A stretch of DNA of 64,000 nt from Rhizophagus irregularis (taxonomy: Eukaryota > Glomeromycota > Glomeromycetes > Glomerales > Glomeraceae). The notes under the pieces are model-generated. The model was not told the DNA's origin, made no database searches, and worked only from the letters and a program-made list of their open reading frames with translations. The stretch spans positions 4,898,001 to 4,962,000 of the forward strand of contig NC_089434.1 in the NCBI RefSeq assembly GCF_026210795.1, read 5' to 3'. How positions within the stretch are numbered: the stretch's first letter is position 1; each line of letters starts with the position of its first letter. A program made the position numbers and the translations under genes. Shown here piece after piece: positions 20,146 to 33,283 of the stretch.

Positions 20146-23100
20146 ATTGGTAGTAGTAATATTTTTTTGGTCAGTACTTTTAATATATAAAACTATTAAT
20201 TATGGAATTACGAAAAATTGTTGTTAATTAAAAACGGTTAATATAAATATTAAATTTTATAACATAAAATACACGTTATAAGTAAAAAAGAACGTCGCCT
20301 AATCAATAACTATATATTTGCAACGTGCAATAGTAAAATCAAAAAGGATATTGAATTGTCCAAAGTACGCCCAACGATCGAAAAGGAACGCCCCTTATTT
20401 AAACGATAATATATATATATGTAAACCACGTAATAATTATAATTGGCGATTTATCAAAAATTTTTTTTTTCTTTATTCTTGCATTGCATCGGATTACAAT
20501 GTGGTAAGATCACTTTAATGAGGATATACAATAATTGTGTAAGTGTATTTGCGCATAGCTCCTTTTCCAAATCATCTCAAGAATAAAGAATATGTTAATT
20601 GATATGGAAGAAGCTCATTTGTCACATGATCGGGAAAGGAGAAGATGGAAAATTGCTGAAGAGACTAATGAGGAGCGCGAAGAACGCTTAGCACGTGATC
20701 GAGAAAGGAAGCGTAAAGCGAGAAGAGACCAACGAGGAGCGGGAAGTACGTTCGGTAGTTGAAGAGAAGGCTCGGCGCGCTCTTGCGCGTAAGAAATATT
20801 CGCTTAGAAGAGCAAAAGAAACTCCAAATCAAATTGCAGCGAGGCTTTCACAACAGAAGTCAAGTATGCGTTAAAAATATGCATTCAAACTGCTGATCAG
20901 AAGCTTTTGCGCCAATTTCGCAATACAATGAACAATTTCAATGAAACGTGCAATGAGCGATTCCCTTCTATTATGCTCATTGGAAAGGAGTGCCGTCGTT
21001 GTCATGCTTGAGAATGATCCTAAAACAATATGGATCCAGGTAGGTATTAATTAGAATATTTTCTATATAATTAAATACTTTATTTTTCTGAGATTTAACT
21101 GACGTAGAAGAAATACTGGTCGGGCAAGTATTCCCTGTCATTTCGGTATACGCCCTTCCTGGAGGAGAGTATGCATATTGTGCAAATATTATTAATTTTC
21201 CACAAAGATGTGCAGGAGTTCGCGGCACGACTTCTACATGATCCATAATCGTTGGATTTACTTATTGTTCGGTGTCATTTGGCCAGTCAATTCTCTCATG
21301 ATCATGTTGCGTTCAATTGAGAATTTTATTAATTGCCCTGTCATCATGAACCCCGGATAAAAGAAATAAAACCGTCAGAATACTTTAAACATCTTTTAAG
21401 TCTATAAAGATGGCCGATTTGCTCGTCATCGACGGTGGCGTTACTTTGCCTAAATTCATTAATGAGGCGCAGAGCATCATCAGAAGGTCGCGTATTTGTT
21501 CGACAAAATTTAGAGAAAGGGCAACTCACAGTAGACGATACTGGATTTAATGCAAAACGATACTCACATAGCAAAGTATATGATGTAGGATTGCGTGGTA
21601 CTATTCAATATTGGATACGTCGTAGAGCTGAATTAGATAAGGTCTCAGAGAATGATTTTCTTTACATTTAGCGCAGATATGCATTGGCAAGACTTACATA
21701 ATCTAATGCCTAATGGAAAAAATTCTGTAAACACAGAAACAGTCCAGGAAGCTGCCAGACGCCGGCGTAAAGATCTCATAAATAATCTCCATAGTTCTTT
21801 GAAAAGCGATTTAAAGTTTTTTTTGAGAAAGTGTTAATTCCTAAATGGGGATTAGTTGACTGGTGGTATCGATTTGAGTGGCAACATCATGGTAATGTTC
21901 ATGTTCATGGCATTGCCAAGCGAAAAGAAGCATCAGGAATCGATTGGGAAAACATGAAAAATAATGATGAAATAAGATTCTTTAGTTACAACAATCAATC
22001 CCGACCTGAATGCACTTCCTTCTGATCACCACCAATGCCAAAAGCACTCTGAAGACTTTAATGATAATAATGGTTACCTTACTTACCTAGAACTAACAAC
22101 TGCCAGAAATGATCCACTTATAAATCCACATGATCGTATTCAATTACAGGGATGGAGGGCAAATGTTGATTTGATACCCATCCTTACCAAGCAGTATGTT
22201 TCGAGTATGCTAGTGAAGCAGAACCACGGTGCTTAGGGTCCTTAGCCTTCTCAGAAGTGTTGGACAAAGCTCATCGTAATGATACCCCAATGATCCAGCT
22301 GTTAAAACATTCCAAAAGTTGCTCATTTACACAGTCGGAGAACATGATAAGAAACTTGTCATCATCTTCAATTACCGCTCTATCATAGTAGCCGAAATTT
22401 TGTCAGTCTAAAACTTAACAAAGAGGCGAATCAACAGCTTCGTGATAGTAATGAAAATGTTCCAAATAATGAGAACAATGGAATTATGTAACCAGATGCC
22501 TCACCTCTACAAAGATATTGTAGTAGACCTGCCGAACTTGAGGAACTTTCATTGTTTAAATTGGATCAGCAATATAAATTAGTAAAAGGCAACTGGGTAG
22601 AATGCTCTGGTGAAAACATTGTACGTATTTAGCCACGTCCATTATAGAGACCTTCTTAGCCTCACAGGGAATCACACTCTTTCATGGATTGATTTATATA
22701 ACCAACATCTTGTAGATCAATGATGACCCTAATGATTTAATTGGATGATATTCAAGAAGTTGAAGGTAACGATTCTGATGAAGAAGACGACGACACGCCA
22801 CAGGAAGCGTATGAACTTCGAACTGGCTGGATGTTACTGGCTGAAATGATGGCAAATAGACAGACGCGTAGCTTAGATGACTTTAGTGCGCGTGATATTG
22901 ATAGAAATCACAACGAAAGTTTGCTACGATACCCTGAAATTGAAGAGGCAGAAAGCTTCATTCAGCAGGCAATTGGTAACAACTAGTATCGACCTTAGAA
23001 CTCTAAATGAGAAACAAAGGAAAAACATACGTGAAAGAGTAGAATCCATAGCACCTTTAAGAATTATTGCCATGGGTACTGCTGGAACCGGCAAATCTTA

Positions 23101-24330
23101 CCTTATTAATGCTATTCGGGGAAGGTTATATGAGATTGCAAAGAAACATAACTTACATGAGAACAATATGGTAGTTGCTCCAACAGGTGTTGCGGCTTTT
23201 AACGTTGAAGGCAGCACTATACATTCGTCACTTTCTGTTCCAATATGCGGGTAAACATTGAGAATCTTTGAAGAAAACTAAAATATATAGAATATTTATA
23301 ATCGATGAAAAGAGTATGGTAGGATGTCGTTTTCTTGCTATAATTGATTTACGGCTGTGGCAAACATTTCCGGATCACTACAATATTCCCTTTGGTAGCC
23401 GATCCATAATTCTTATTGGTGACTTTGGACAGCTTCCTCCGGCATGTGATGTTCCCATGTATTCTCAGGACTCTCGAGATCATATGGTCGTAGTACCTAT
23501 AGTCACTTCAAGAAATTTATAAACTTGAGGCTATGCAAAGATAACTCGGATAAACAACAACATTCAGAAACCTGTCATATCACTTACGTGATTGAAGGTC
23601 TACACGATCCGAATTCCAGAAATATTCCTGAATCAGAGAGAAAAACTTCTTCAGATGCCATCAATGTTCTAACAACATGGGAAGAAGTGGATAAAATAAA
23701 TTTGAATAAACTTCGATTATTAAATCAACCCGTTGCCAACGGTACATACGGGTGGATCTGAAGCTTCTAAGGCCGATTCCGAAACTGCAAAAGAAATTAA
23801 AGTCGAAATATTATTATGCAGAATGCTGCTGGTCTTATAAATGGGATAATGGGGACAATAACAGATATTTTATATAAAGAATCTTTACCTGAGTTTCATT
23901 TGACAGTATAACGGTCCAATTCTTAGGAATATAGCCTATTGTTCTACGATATAAGACGTATGTGGGAAAAGTTCAATTTCCACTTTCTCTTGCGTGGGCC
24001 ATCACAGCTCGTAAATTGCAAGGTCTGACTTTATCAAAACCAGTAATAGACCTTGGGAAGAAGGAATTTGCGGCTGGCTTGTCATTTGTAGCAATTTTCC
24101 GTGTTCGTTCTCTTGATGATATTCTTTTCAAACACTTTAGTTTAAACAGACTTGAGCGTAAAAGGTTGAAAGAGCGAATAGCAGAAGAAACTAGATTAAA
24201 TGGAATACAACGATTTAAATCTTTCTCATTTTTTTTAATAACCAAATTTTTATTTTTGGTTTTGAAAAAGATTATCAGAATATCTGTGTTACAAAAAAAA
24301 AGGTTATTAGTGGAAATTGGCTGAACCAAC
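20146..24330 (+). mobile_element. Decayed Helitron, copy 1
   Basis: Sequence from about 20185 onward (ACTATTAATTATGGAATTA) is shared with 60942 onward, so the two copies share a leader of about 400 bp before the coding region. GTATTGGTAGTAGTAATATTTTT precedes both (20145 and 60611). The coding part holds Helitron Rep and helicase segments. No convincing 3' hairpin with CTRR end was found, so the right boundary is approximate. Confidence 0.7.
20592..24213 (+). pseudogene. Helitron Rep/helicase pseudogene, copy 1
   Basis: The remnant follows the gene order of a Helitron protein through many stops and shifts. The charged N-terminus (MLIDMEEAHLSHDRERRR, 20592) is followed by a 70-bp intron-like gap (21040-21109, CAG/GTAGGT..GACGTAG). 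Next come VFPVISVYALPGGEYAY (21125 on) and FFTFSADMHWQDLHNLMP (21656 on). The HUH endonuclease motif region EWQHHGNVHVHG (about 21877-21912) carries the metal-binding HxH. Then come RIQLQGWRANVDLIP (22137 on), SPLQRYCSRPAELEELSLF and SLDDFSARDIDRNH. The helicase Walker A MGTAGTGKSYLINA lies at about 23071-23112, followed by PTGVAAFNVEG, the Walker B IIDEKSM and GDFGQLPPA. The C-terminal end is QFPLSLAWAIT..LQGLTLSK and IDLGKKEFAAGLSFVAI. Both catalytic signatures survive but the frame is broken throughout. Part of the N-terminal third present in copy 2 (VRRGKVMRALHWLK) is missing here. Confidence 0.85.
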
Positions 24331-24664
24331 TTTTTCTTATGGATAATACAAATAATTAAAGGTGATTAATTAAAGGTGATTGCAAACGTTTTATAGTAGA
24401 TTTATTTTTCAAAATTCTGAATTCATATTTTTTTTTTGTTAATATTTGCTTCTTCTAAAGATCTTATACAGGTTCAACAAAATTCATGTCAAGTATAGTA
24501 ATTTAAACTCTGATAATATCAATTCACCGAAGTCAGACTTTATTCATATAATAATGTGATCTAATGATAAATTTATTTCAAAAAAAAAGAGTTTAAAATA
24601 AAAAATACAAGTAAAATTAAAAAAAAATCATTTTCATCTTGAGAAAAAAAAATCGAGGAAGATG

Positions 24665-25047
24665 AAGAAAATCAGAGGGAAAGAAAACAGAAAATACAAT
24701 TAAAAGAAGATATATTAAAAGAAAATATAATGTAGGCGAGCGGAATGCGCTTATTGATGAATCAAAACAAGACAGTCCTTCTAAAACATGGAAGCTAGAT
24801 CTTGTTGGCAGTTCTTTAGTTTCAACATTTATATGAAGCTTCTCATCAGGCCTACTCCAAGAGTTAAAGAAATTTTGTTATTATTCAATGTAGTAGGTTT
24901 TGGCGAATTCTTTTTACGTTAAGATTTTATCTTTGCAATCTCACGTGACCGTAAGATTTTTATAGGCGCGCGTTCCGCCCGCCAACATTAAATCTTTTTT
25001 TAATTGTGCCTTCCGGTTTCTTTCTCTCTGATTTTCTCCCTCTTCCC
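24665..25047. repeat. Imperfect inverted repeat with GC-rich inner ends
   Basis: An arm at about 24665-24750 (GAAAATCAGAGGGAAAG to GGCGAGCGGAATGCGC) is answered in reverse by about 24967-25047 (GCGCGTTCCGCCCGCC to CTCTGATTTTCTCCC). Arms are about 80 bp with a spacer of about 215 bp, which contains TCACGTGA at 24941-24948. It could be a transposon pair or a fold-back relic. No target duplication is clear. Confidence 0.5.
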
Positions 25048-25228
25048 ACACCATTTTATTAACCGGAGCAACGATAGGCGATTTTTTCTTAATTTTCTTA
25101 ACGATCAAATCTATCTGTACTTGTAACCCATAAAGCTGAAAAGCTATCGGGCTAATTCCAAGTCAAGTATAGAAAGATTTGTCTCATGAGTAGGAGGAGC
25201 GCCGATATTTTTTTTTTGTAGACCCGAG

Positions 25229-25293
25229 CAATTCTAACAAAAGAAGAAGAAGTCATTGATCTTTTAGTAAATAGTTTTTTATCAAATTACAAA
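25229..25293 (+). pseudogene. Possible exon scrap
   Basis: After a pyrimidine run ending TTTGTAG, the frame ACC CGA GCA reads TRAILTKEEEVIDLLVNSF and stops at TGA (25291-25293). Upstream, in other frames, short protein-like pieces occur. The following 45 bp repeat part of it (GAAGTCATTGAT and ATAGTTTTTTATCA). The family is unknown and the evidence weak. Confidence 0.2.
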
Positions 25294-25892
25294 TGAAGTC
25301 ATTGATAATAAATAATTTTTTATCATAAATTACCTTGAAAATAGCGCGCATCAAAACGTTCACGACGTACTCAAGAAAATCTTGAGCAAAATGATTCTTC
25401 TATACAACTTTGTATAGTTGTGAAAAAAATGTATTGTTGTGCGGGTAGTTGTGAAAAAAAATTTTCGATGAAGTTTTTAAGTTTAAAAATTAACCACTGT
25501 TTAGACCAAGACCTCTATTTATATACAAAATTGCAAGTTACTGAATTAGGATCGTGTTTCGTATTTTGTTGGAATTATCGTGTTTTGTTGTGAAGAATTT
25601 TAGATTGTTTTGATTCGTAACTGTAAAAGGAAAAGCACGTAACTGACTTAATACGTAACTGACTTTAACCCACGTGTAATACTATAATACTTTGTAATAA
25701 CAAATTGCGTGAAGTCGTGAATTAGTAAAATTCATTAGACGTGACGTGACGCGCGTGACGCTCAAAAGATGACTTAGAAAAACGAAGTATAGTACTAAAC
25801 GTAAAAATAATATTAATAAAAAATTCAATAGATTTAAATCATAAATTAGTAATTATGTACAATTTTAATAAAAAATTGAGTCCATTACTGTC

Positions 25893-26035
25893 GAACCGTT
25901 ATCCGGGATATCGTAATTCGTAATTGTTGCGCCACTACTGCCACTACTATAATGGTGGATTTAAATTTATCCGGATTCCTGTCAAAATCCGGATATTTAA
26001 TCATCCGGATATCCGGGAAAATAAATTACCCGGTC
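25893..26035. repeat. Cluster of ATCCGGAT palindromic words
   Basis: ATCCGGAT, ATCCGGGATAT and CCCGG variants occur about seven times in 140 bp. Like the AACCGGTT cluster at 536-715, it is a local island of one self-complementary word. No ends or gene were found. Confidence 0.65.
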
Positions 26036-29000
26036 ACGAAAAGTCCATAAGCAGCAAATTTTAAATCCTTTCAAAGAATTCTCAGCCTTTTTTTATTTCT
26101 TGTTGATATTCACGATTTCACGCATTGACATTATCATATGGTCGGCTTTTTGTTTTTCTCAGAAGCAGAAAAGCCTTTAACAAGGTAAAATTCAAGAATT
26201 CTTAGTTGTGAAATAATTTTTCTCTCCAATTTTATTTCGCAATCTCTTTGTATTACAATATAGATTAAAGAATAAAGTAAACAATTGAAAAGTCTGATGA
26301 TATAAAGTAAATATTTTTATGCCTAATAACTAATTATCCAAGGTTTTACACAAATAAAAAAATGAAGCATACCCTGTTATATAAAATAAGATAAATAATC
26401 ATGTTCAGTTCCTAATCAATTAAACTTTTTATATGTTTATTTATTGTTCCTGAATTCAGTTTTTTGTAAATTTAACAATAAATGATGTAGATAGTACAAC
26501 GACAAATGAACTAATAATATGACAGGTCGGTAGACTTGACATTTCCTGAAATATATTACACTAAGATTTTGCGATGGCAAGAATTGTTGGAGGAAAAAAA
26601 AGAATATTTTAAAACAAAGAAGAATATGATATGATAGTAGCAAATAATTCTGACAACAATTTATACATTTTATATTTAAGAATTCGATAGAATTCGATTA
26701 ACCGATTCCGATTAACCACGATTTATTTTATTTAACCTATTTTTTCATAATAACAAAAATCACTACCATAGATAGGTAGAGATAATCATAGTGTAATTTA
26801 AAATCTTTTTTTTTAAAAAAGTACTGAGTAATATTACGTAGAATTTTAAAATTTAAGTTTCGCTTAATTTAATATTGAATATATTAGTGACCATACGACA
26901 CACAAACACGCCATAGCATCAAATTCTTAGATATAACTTCGAAAGTATTTGAAGAAATGTTCTTGTAATTTCTTACGCCACAACTTTTGAATTCTAAAAT
27001 AGAAAGAAAATTAAAAAGAAACCCTTCTTACACATCTATTTTTATTAGCTGAATTTTTTTATTTTCTAAAAGGTTGTTGCAAAGGTCGAAACTATTTTGA
27101 TAAGAATTAATTTTTACATTTATATTTTTCGCATTGACTATTGATGGTAAATGGATTTAAGAATCAGATATTGTTGCTACAAAATTTCAAGAAAATTCGA
27201 TGATTAGGTTTGTATTTTCAGGTTTTAACGTGAATAAGGGAATATTAGTTTTTTGAGTATGTCGATGATGAAATTATATTTAAAATTTTCGTGTAGGATA
27301 ATCATCGGTTTGATTTTTAATATATATTTAGTTTTTAAGATGGCGCAGCAGATATTGTACCTAATCTTAATTTCGTAATCAAGATAATGGTACAGCAATA
27401 GATAAGAACGTCACATTCATTACATTTTATAATAAAATCATATTTTTTGATTTATAATTTATTTTTACATATAAAAAAGGAGACAATTTATAAGCTTATT
27501 TTTGGATAAAATTTTTAAAAAAGTGAAACGAAAACGGAAAAGAATTGAAGTAGATTACTTCGTATGCTATAGATTGCAAAAAGATTAAATTAGTTGAGAG
27601 TTGTAATTTGGATAAATTCATTTTATTTTAATTAATTCATCTTAACTAACCATAATTTTATTTTTCTTTTTTCTTTTTTTTTCGGGGGAAAACGGTTTTT
27701 GAGAACGGTTTTGATGGCGGTTTTGATGGCGGTTTTGATGGTTTTGGGGGAATAATTCTTTTTTTTTTTGATAATTTTATTTTTGTTAATTTTGTTAATG
27801 AAATAAGATCATAATTAATATCTTAAGTTTTTTTAGAATATCTTCATATTCTTATTTTGACCGGGACTGTTTTATGGTTGCTTTTATATTTAATTTTTAA
27901 ACCTTGCGCAGCATCATACGAACCATAAAAGTCAAATGAAACGAATAAGGATACATATTACAAATCAAAAAACTTAATTAAAAGGAAGAACAACGCGTAA
28001 TAACATACATGAAAATGATTAAATCGCGGAAAATCGCGGAAATCACAGAAATAAATTATAAATATTATAAATAAATAAATAAATATCCCGCCATTTCAAC
28101 ATCTTTGTGTAAATCATGAGATGAAGCAACTAAGAAAAACAAATATGAGCCTGTAATCTAAATTAATCGAAACAATAACGCCTCTATGTTCCTTTCAAAG
28201 AAAGATAATGCGTCTGTTTAATTTCATACATAATTATTGTTTGAATGATACGGATGGATACGAAGATACGGAAATAATTAACGTAAAAAAAGTAAAATAT
28301 TTTAAAGTGTACTGTATAATGAATGAATGAATTATCGTAAAATTTATTCAAGGGCATATAAATGAATATAATTTATTAATTTATAAAAATAAATAAATTA
28401 TATAAATATATTACATACAATATTTTAATTTTTTAATTTTAAAAACAAAAAATTACGTGGCTAATAATTATTTTCTTACTAAACCATATTTGGATCCTTT
28501 GCAGATCCTGAGCAGGGTGAAATTTCCCACCAATTATCTATTTTTATTGATAAAAAACACGTCGATCAGCGATCTTTTTGGTTATTCCACGAATTAACGA
28601 ATTACTAAAATGAAAATCTTGAACAAAGGACATGATGCTTTGAAACATCATAAGCATATGATAAAAGTTTTAAGTTTAACGAAAAAGTCAATATATTGTC
28701 ATTTGATTAATAATTATATATGCAAATAAAATCATGAATTATCGAAAGTTATCAGTTATCATTATTCAATCATATATTGATCACCTAAAATATTGGAGTT
28801 GATCTTAATCGTAAATAACCAATGATTTATGGCATTGAATTAGTTTATTATTGATTGATTTAATTTCGTGATATGTTTCTATTTTTTTTTTTAATTTGAT
28901 TATTAAAAATTTTTTTTGGTACTTCGTTACAAATACATTCCGTTTCAAAATTGATTTCATTGATTAACTTAATTTTCGACTAAAAAAAAATGGAAATAAT

Positions 29001-31490
29001 TAAATAATTATTCAGGGATTAAATATTTTAAATTATTTAAAAACGGATTATATTAAAATTTAAGGTTCATAATATAATGTTATAGTTTCGTTATTTTATT
29101 TTGTTCTATAAATTCCATATATGGAAGTTCCCCCTGAATTACAAGTTTATTAAGTTGTAAATAAATTGATAAATCAGATAACGAATTTTTGATTTGTAAT
29201 CTTTGAATATTATTATTATTTAGAGAGTTGCAGTAATTTTTGTTAAAAGGTTATTGGTTACTAATTAATAATTATGTTTTTTTTAATAATAGTACCAATC
29301 ATCTCCAAAAGGACCAAACTATTATCCAAACTATTATTTTTTTTATTTTCGTTTAAGAAAGATTTTGAAATTCCAGAGCGTGATAGAATTTTCCAATATA
29401 AACGCGTGATTTCAATAATAAAGAAATTCTAAATTACATATATTGATTGTAATAAATTATAATAAAACCTTATCGTTTACGGAGTTCCGCAATTATGCAA
29501 AGGAGAACAATAATATCGAACGAAATAATATTATATAATTAAAGTTCTGTAAAAAGAACAAAGAACATGGATCAAAAAGACTATTTTTGTAGTCGTTATT
29601 ATAAGATTGTATTTTTATTTTTTTAATCTTTTAATCAAATACAGAATTAAATAATGAATCAAACATATGTGAAACATTACAAAAAATATATTTCTAATAT
29701 TACAAATTATTTCACATGCACAAAAAAAAAATATCGTGAGAAGGAGAACTTTAAATTTTATTATCGTTATCAGTTATTATTGATTTTCAAATAAATAATT
29801 CTAAAAAAATATGTTACATTCGAAAATTCCAATGGATGCATATTGGCGTTTATTTATCTTATCTGCCATCCATCCTTTGTTATTGTTTAAATTTATTTTT
29901 TTTAAAAAAAATAATAAAGTCCCAAGTAAAGTTAATAAATGAATGATCAACACAAATAAGTAAATTTAGGTAAATTATTATTAAATTCCTATTTTTATAA
30001 AAGGTTTTTGTTAAAAAAAGAATTTTAGAAGTTGTATCGCGAAATTCGAAATTTTCTTCTCATTTATAATTACATTTTTTTGTCACACAGGTAGATCACA
30101 TACAATTGACGTCTTTTTGAAACAAATCAAAAAAGTATTAATTATTTATTTGTTTACAAAATGCGATGTCTAACAAAAAAAAAGCACCAACATTTTTTTT
30201 CGGTGAATAAAAGTTTGTTGAAATAAAAAAAAAATTGATTTGTTCTACTGATTATAGAAACTTTAGGTGTCGTGACACCGATTAAGACGTATATGAATTT
30301 ATATGAATCGTTTTATTTTGAAAAACAAACTTGTGATACAATTATATCTGTAGTTATAATAATTTTCCCATAAAGGAAAAATATTCTTCATCTCCTTACA
30401 GTATGATAGAATTATGCTTCTCTAACATTTGATTTTTCAAATCATACGATGAAAAAATAAATAATCAATATAATTGTTTGGATATAGTTCATGTAATTAA
30501 AAACAATATCGTGAGAAATTTTTTTATTATGTTTGACAAACTCCCCAAACATAAACTCTTTTATTTACTGTTACATATCAGATAGATGTTGTATTCCGTT
30601 ATCGTATATCATTCTCTATTCGTATAAGTTATTAAATAATTATTAATCATTTAACTTTAAGATCACTCATACTTATTATAGTATGAACAAAAATCTATTA
30701 TACAGTTACCAATCGTTTATGGAAATTTATTGTTTCCATCAAGTATAAGATTTACACAATATTCACACTAAAATACAGTACATTTGGTAAATCCGGCCGG
30801 TATTATAAACTTGGGCAGAACTACATTTTTAATATAAAAATGTACTTCTTTTAAACTAATCTTTTAATATCAATCTTATATTTAATTATCAAACTTAATA
30901 ATCATTTATTCAAATTACATTTGTTTAAACTTAACAATTTGTTCATTTATTAATTTTTATTTCTTTTTTTAATATTTCACTTTACATTCTTTCAATCTCT
31001 TAATTTAAATCATAACTTATTTTATAATAATAATTTCTTTTTATTTGTTGATTTTTACCAAAATATTCTTATCAAAAACTTTTACCAAAATTTTTCCCTT
31101 TTATGAATTCTTTCACTTTAGACCTCTGTTTTATATTTAGTATAACTTTCCAGTAAAAAGTTTTCATTAGGTTTTTGTAAAAAAAAATGTAAACAAATTA
31201 ATATAACATTTTTAATACAATTATGAGCATCCATTTGTACATTATTTGTCAATATTTTTATGTAGAATTCAAAGATAATTTGTTATAAATTTGAAGTAAA
31301 TTTGTATTTTATAGTGCATCTTTTGCTATGAGCCTATGACAAATAGTTAAAATATAATTTATCATAATTTAAAAAAAATATTACTAAAAAAGAAATCCAA
31401 AGAGCTTAAAAGAAAAAAAAAGTGAGAATATGTAAATAAAAATATTAGAATACATTAATAATATAACTAAAGCTAAATGAAAACAAAGTA
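26036..31490. other. Gene desert of about 5.4 kb
   Basis: No frame of more than about 68 residues occurs. I see no RNA gene, and no transposon end that I can support. Features are limited to AATTCGAT/GATTAACC words near 26690, a G-rich tandem at 27683-27748, and scattered short palindromes such as GGTGTCGTGACACC near 30270. Confidence 0.5.
27683..27748. repeat. G-rich 12-bp tandem repeat
   Basis: GGCGGTTTTGAT and near variants (AACGGTTTTTGAG, ATGGTTTTGGGGG) are repeated in a row just after TTCGGGGGAAAA. This is a strongly strand-biased G/T island in AT-rich DNA. Confidence 0.6.
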
Positions 31491-31850
31491 CTTACATTCA
31501 AATAAATGCTTTAAAATTACTTATACTTTTTTACATTTGTAAGCAGAGTATTTTACTGCTAAAAAGGATTTTTTACCAGTTTTTTTTACTTTACATTTTT
31601 GATTAGAAGTTCCAAAAGCTTCATCATTATTAATATTTGGTTAGTTTATTTTAAACTTATAATCTGGATATTTTGCTGTTAAAGAGGAGTCTTTACCAAT
31701 TTCTTTTGCTTCATATTCCTAACCAATAGAAGTTTTAACAGTTTTGCCATTATCAATATTTGATTGTTTTACTTTAAGCTTATAATCAGGACACTTTATT
31801 GTTAGAAAAGGAGTCTTTATTAGCTTCTTTTGCTTTATACAAAAGATTAT
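31490..31850 (-). repeat. Three diverged 125-bp tandem units, formerly coding on the minus strand
   Basis: The words AAGAAATTGGTAAAGACTCC, GCTGTTAAAG/AACAGCAAAATATCC and CAAATATTAATAATGATGAAG (minus strand) recur about every 125 bp. Minus-strand translation gives KEIGKDSSLTAKYPDYKFK and, in the next unit, KKTGKKSFLAVKYSAYKCKK, so the unit once encoded a Lys-rich protein repeat. Stops now interrupt it. Confidence 0.5.
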
Positions 31851-32060
31851 ATTGAATGTGCAAATCTTTTATTTAAAGTATTTAAAAGGTTTAAAAATAA
31901 TGGTGAAGAGAATTATTTAAATAATTATATTATTCCAACAATTTATGACTAGCTAGAACAAGTAAATATTAGAAGAGCTATAGTATTAAGAAATAATAAA
32001 GAACTAAAATCTGAAATTCCTTTAAAAATATTAAATTTAATTCCTATAATTGGTTCTTTT
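31846..32060 (+). pseudogene. Decayed gene fragment, family not recognised
   Basis: A + frame reads YIECANLLFKVFKRFKNNGE, NYLNNYIIPTIYD, a stop, then LEQVNIRRAIVLRNNKELKS and EIPLKILNLIPIIGSF. Only one stop breaks 65 codons. It looks like an inner piece of a longer mobile-element protein, but I cannot name it. Confidence 0.45.
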
Positions 32061-32293
32061 CAAAATCTTACTTACTTATAATAAAGATCATTATAGAAAA
32101 TTGGCCCTTTACTAATAATTTTTACCTTGTTTTTTTCTTAAATTCTATTGGTTAATTTGCTAAAAAGTAAAAAAATTATATATAAAATTTTCTTTTGTAA
32201 TAGGATTTGCAAAGAATTTTATATGATTTTTATCTTAAATCTATCTTATAAGTAAGCAGAACCCTTTCTTTTTATATACTACAGTAGCTTTTA

Positions 32294-32474
32294 AAAGCAA
32301 TGTAACACCTGTATTACTGATCATTAAATATACATTATTTTGTCATATGATATCCAATAAAAGTGAAATTTATTCTATTAATAATTTATCAGATAATCTT
32401 ACTAAATATATAAATTTCACATGTTTTGTTTTTATATCACATGTTTAGAGTATAAATCAGTGTTACGTTGCTTT
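32294..32474. mobile_element. TA-flanked MITE
   Basis: AAAGCAATGTAACAC on the left pairs with AAAGCAACGTAACAC (reversed right end). TA lies outside both (32292-32293 and 32475-32476), the Tc1/mariner-type duplication. The interior is non-coding. Confidence 0.65.
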
Positions 32475-32591
32475 TATCACTATAATAAAGAAAAATATTT
32501 TAATTATTCTTATCTTCTAAATTATTTTCTAAGTGTAATGTAATGTAAATTCTCAAATAGTGGGTATATTTACCTACTTCTTTATTTCAAA

Positions 32592-33272
32592 ATGCCTAAA
32601 AATACATTAAGTATTAAAGATAAAATTAAGGCCATTACACTATTTGAAGAAGATTATAGTTATCATTAAGTTGTATTAAGATTAAGTAATAATGTTCACC
32701 CTTTAACAATACTAAAATTAAAAAAAAAAAATATGACAAGGTAGGTACAGTTCAAAATAAGCCACTTAAAAATTGACTTTATCTATTAATAGAAAGAGAT
32801 AAGAGAAAAATTATATGTAAAATTATAATAAATGAATGTTCAACAGTCATTAATGTTCAAAAATCATTGAAAAAATAGAGGTTAGTGCTAATACAATTAG
32901 GAGAACTCTTAAAAAAAATGGTCTAAGTTCAAGAGTAAAGCACTATTATCTAAAATTCACCAAAAAAAATGTTTAAAGTTTGCAATAAAATATAAAAACT
33001 GGACTGTTGAAAATTAGAAAAAAGTAATTTGGTCAGACAAATCTAAATTTCAAATATTTGGGTTTGATGGTAAGAAATATTATTGAAAAAAATATGGTAA
33101 GTTGTTAAATAATAAACATGTGAAGCCTATGGTAAAGTTTAATGAAGGAAGTATTTTTGTTTGGAAATATTTTATATATTTAGGTGTTAGATATTTTACT
33201 CGAATTAAGAGAGGATTAGATGGAGATCTCTATTGTCAAATACTTAATGATGAGTTTTTAAATACTTTATAG
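32592..33272 (+). pseudogene. Tc1/mariner transposase pseudogene
   Basis: From the ATG at 32592 the frame reads MPKNTLSIKDKIKAITLFEE. After stops and shifts it continues as NTIRRTLKKNGLSSRVK, VIWSDKSKFQIFGFDG, LLNNKHVKPMVKFNEGS, VRYFTRIKRGLDGDLYCQIL and NDEFLNTL, then TAG. These are the successive landmarks of a Tc1-like transposase: helix-turn-helix, linker, then the catalytic region with the D in WSDKSKF. The last third, including the remaining catalytic residues, is absent and replaced by the repeat cluster at 33284. It is non-functional. Confidence 0.85.
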
Positions 33273-33283
33273 AAACTTCAAAT

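Noticed and set aside
23973-24329. 118-residue minus-strand frame
   Set aside because: It lies opposite the recognised Helitron helicase C-terminus and has no family of its own.
25176-25240. Possible RNA polymerase III transcript ending in a T run near 25210-25220
   Set aside because: No A/B box pair and no resemblance to 5S, U6 or tRNA; long T runs are common in this DNA.
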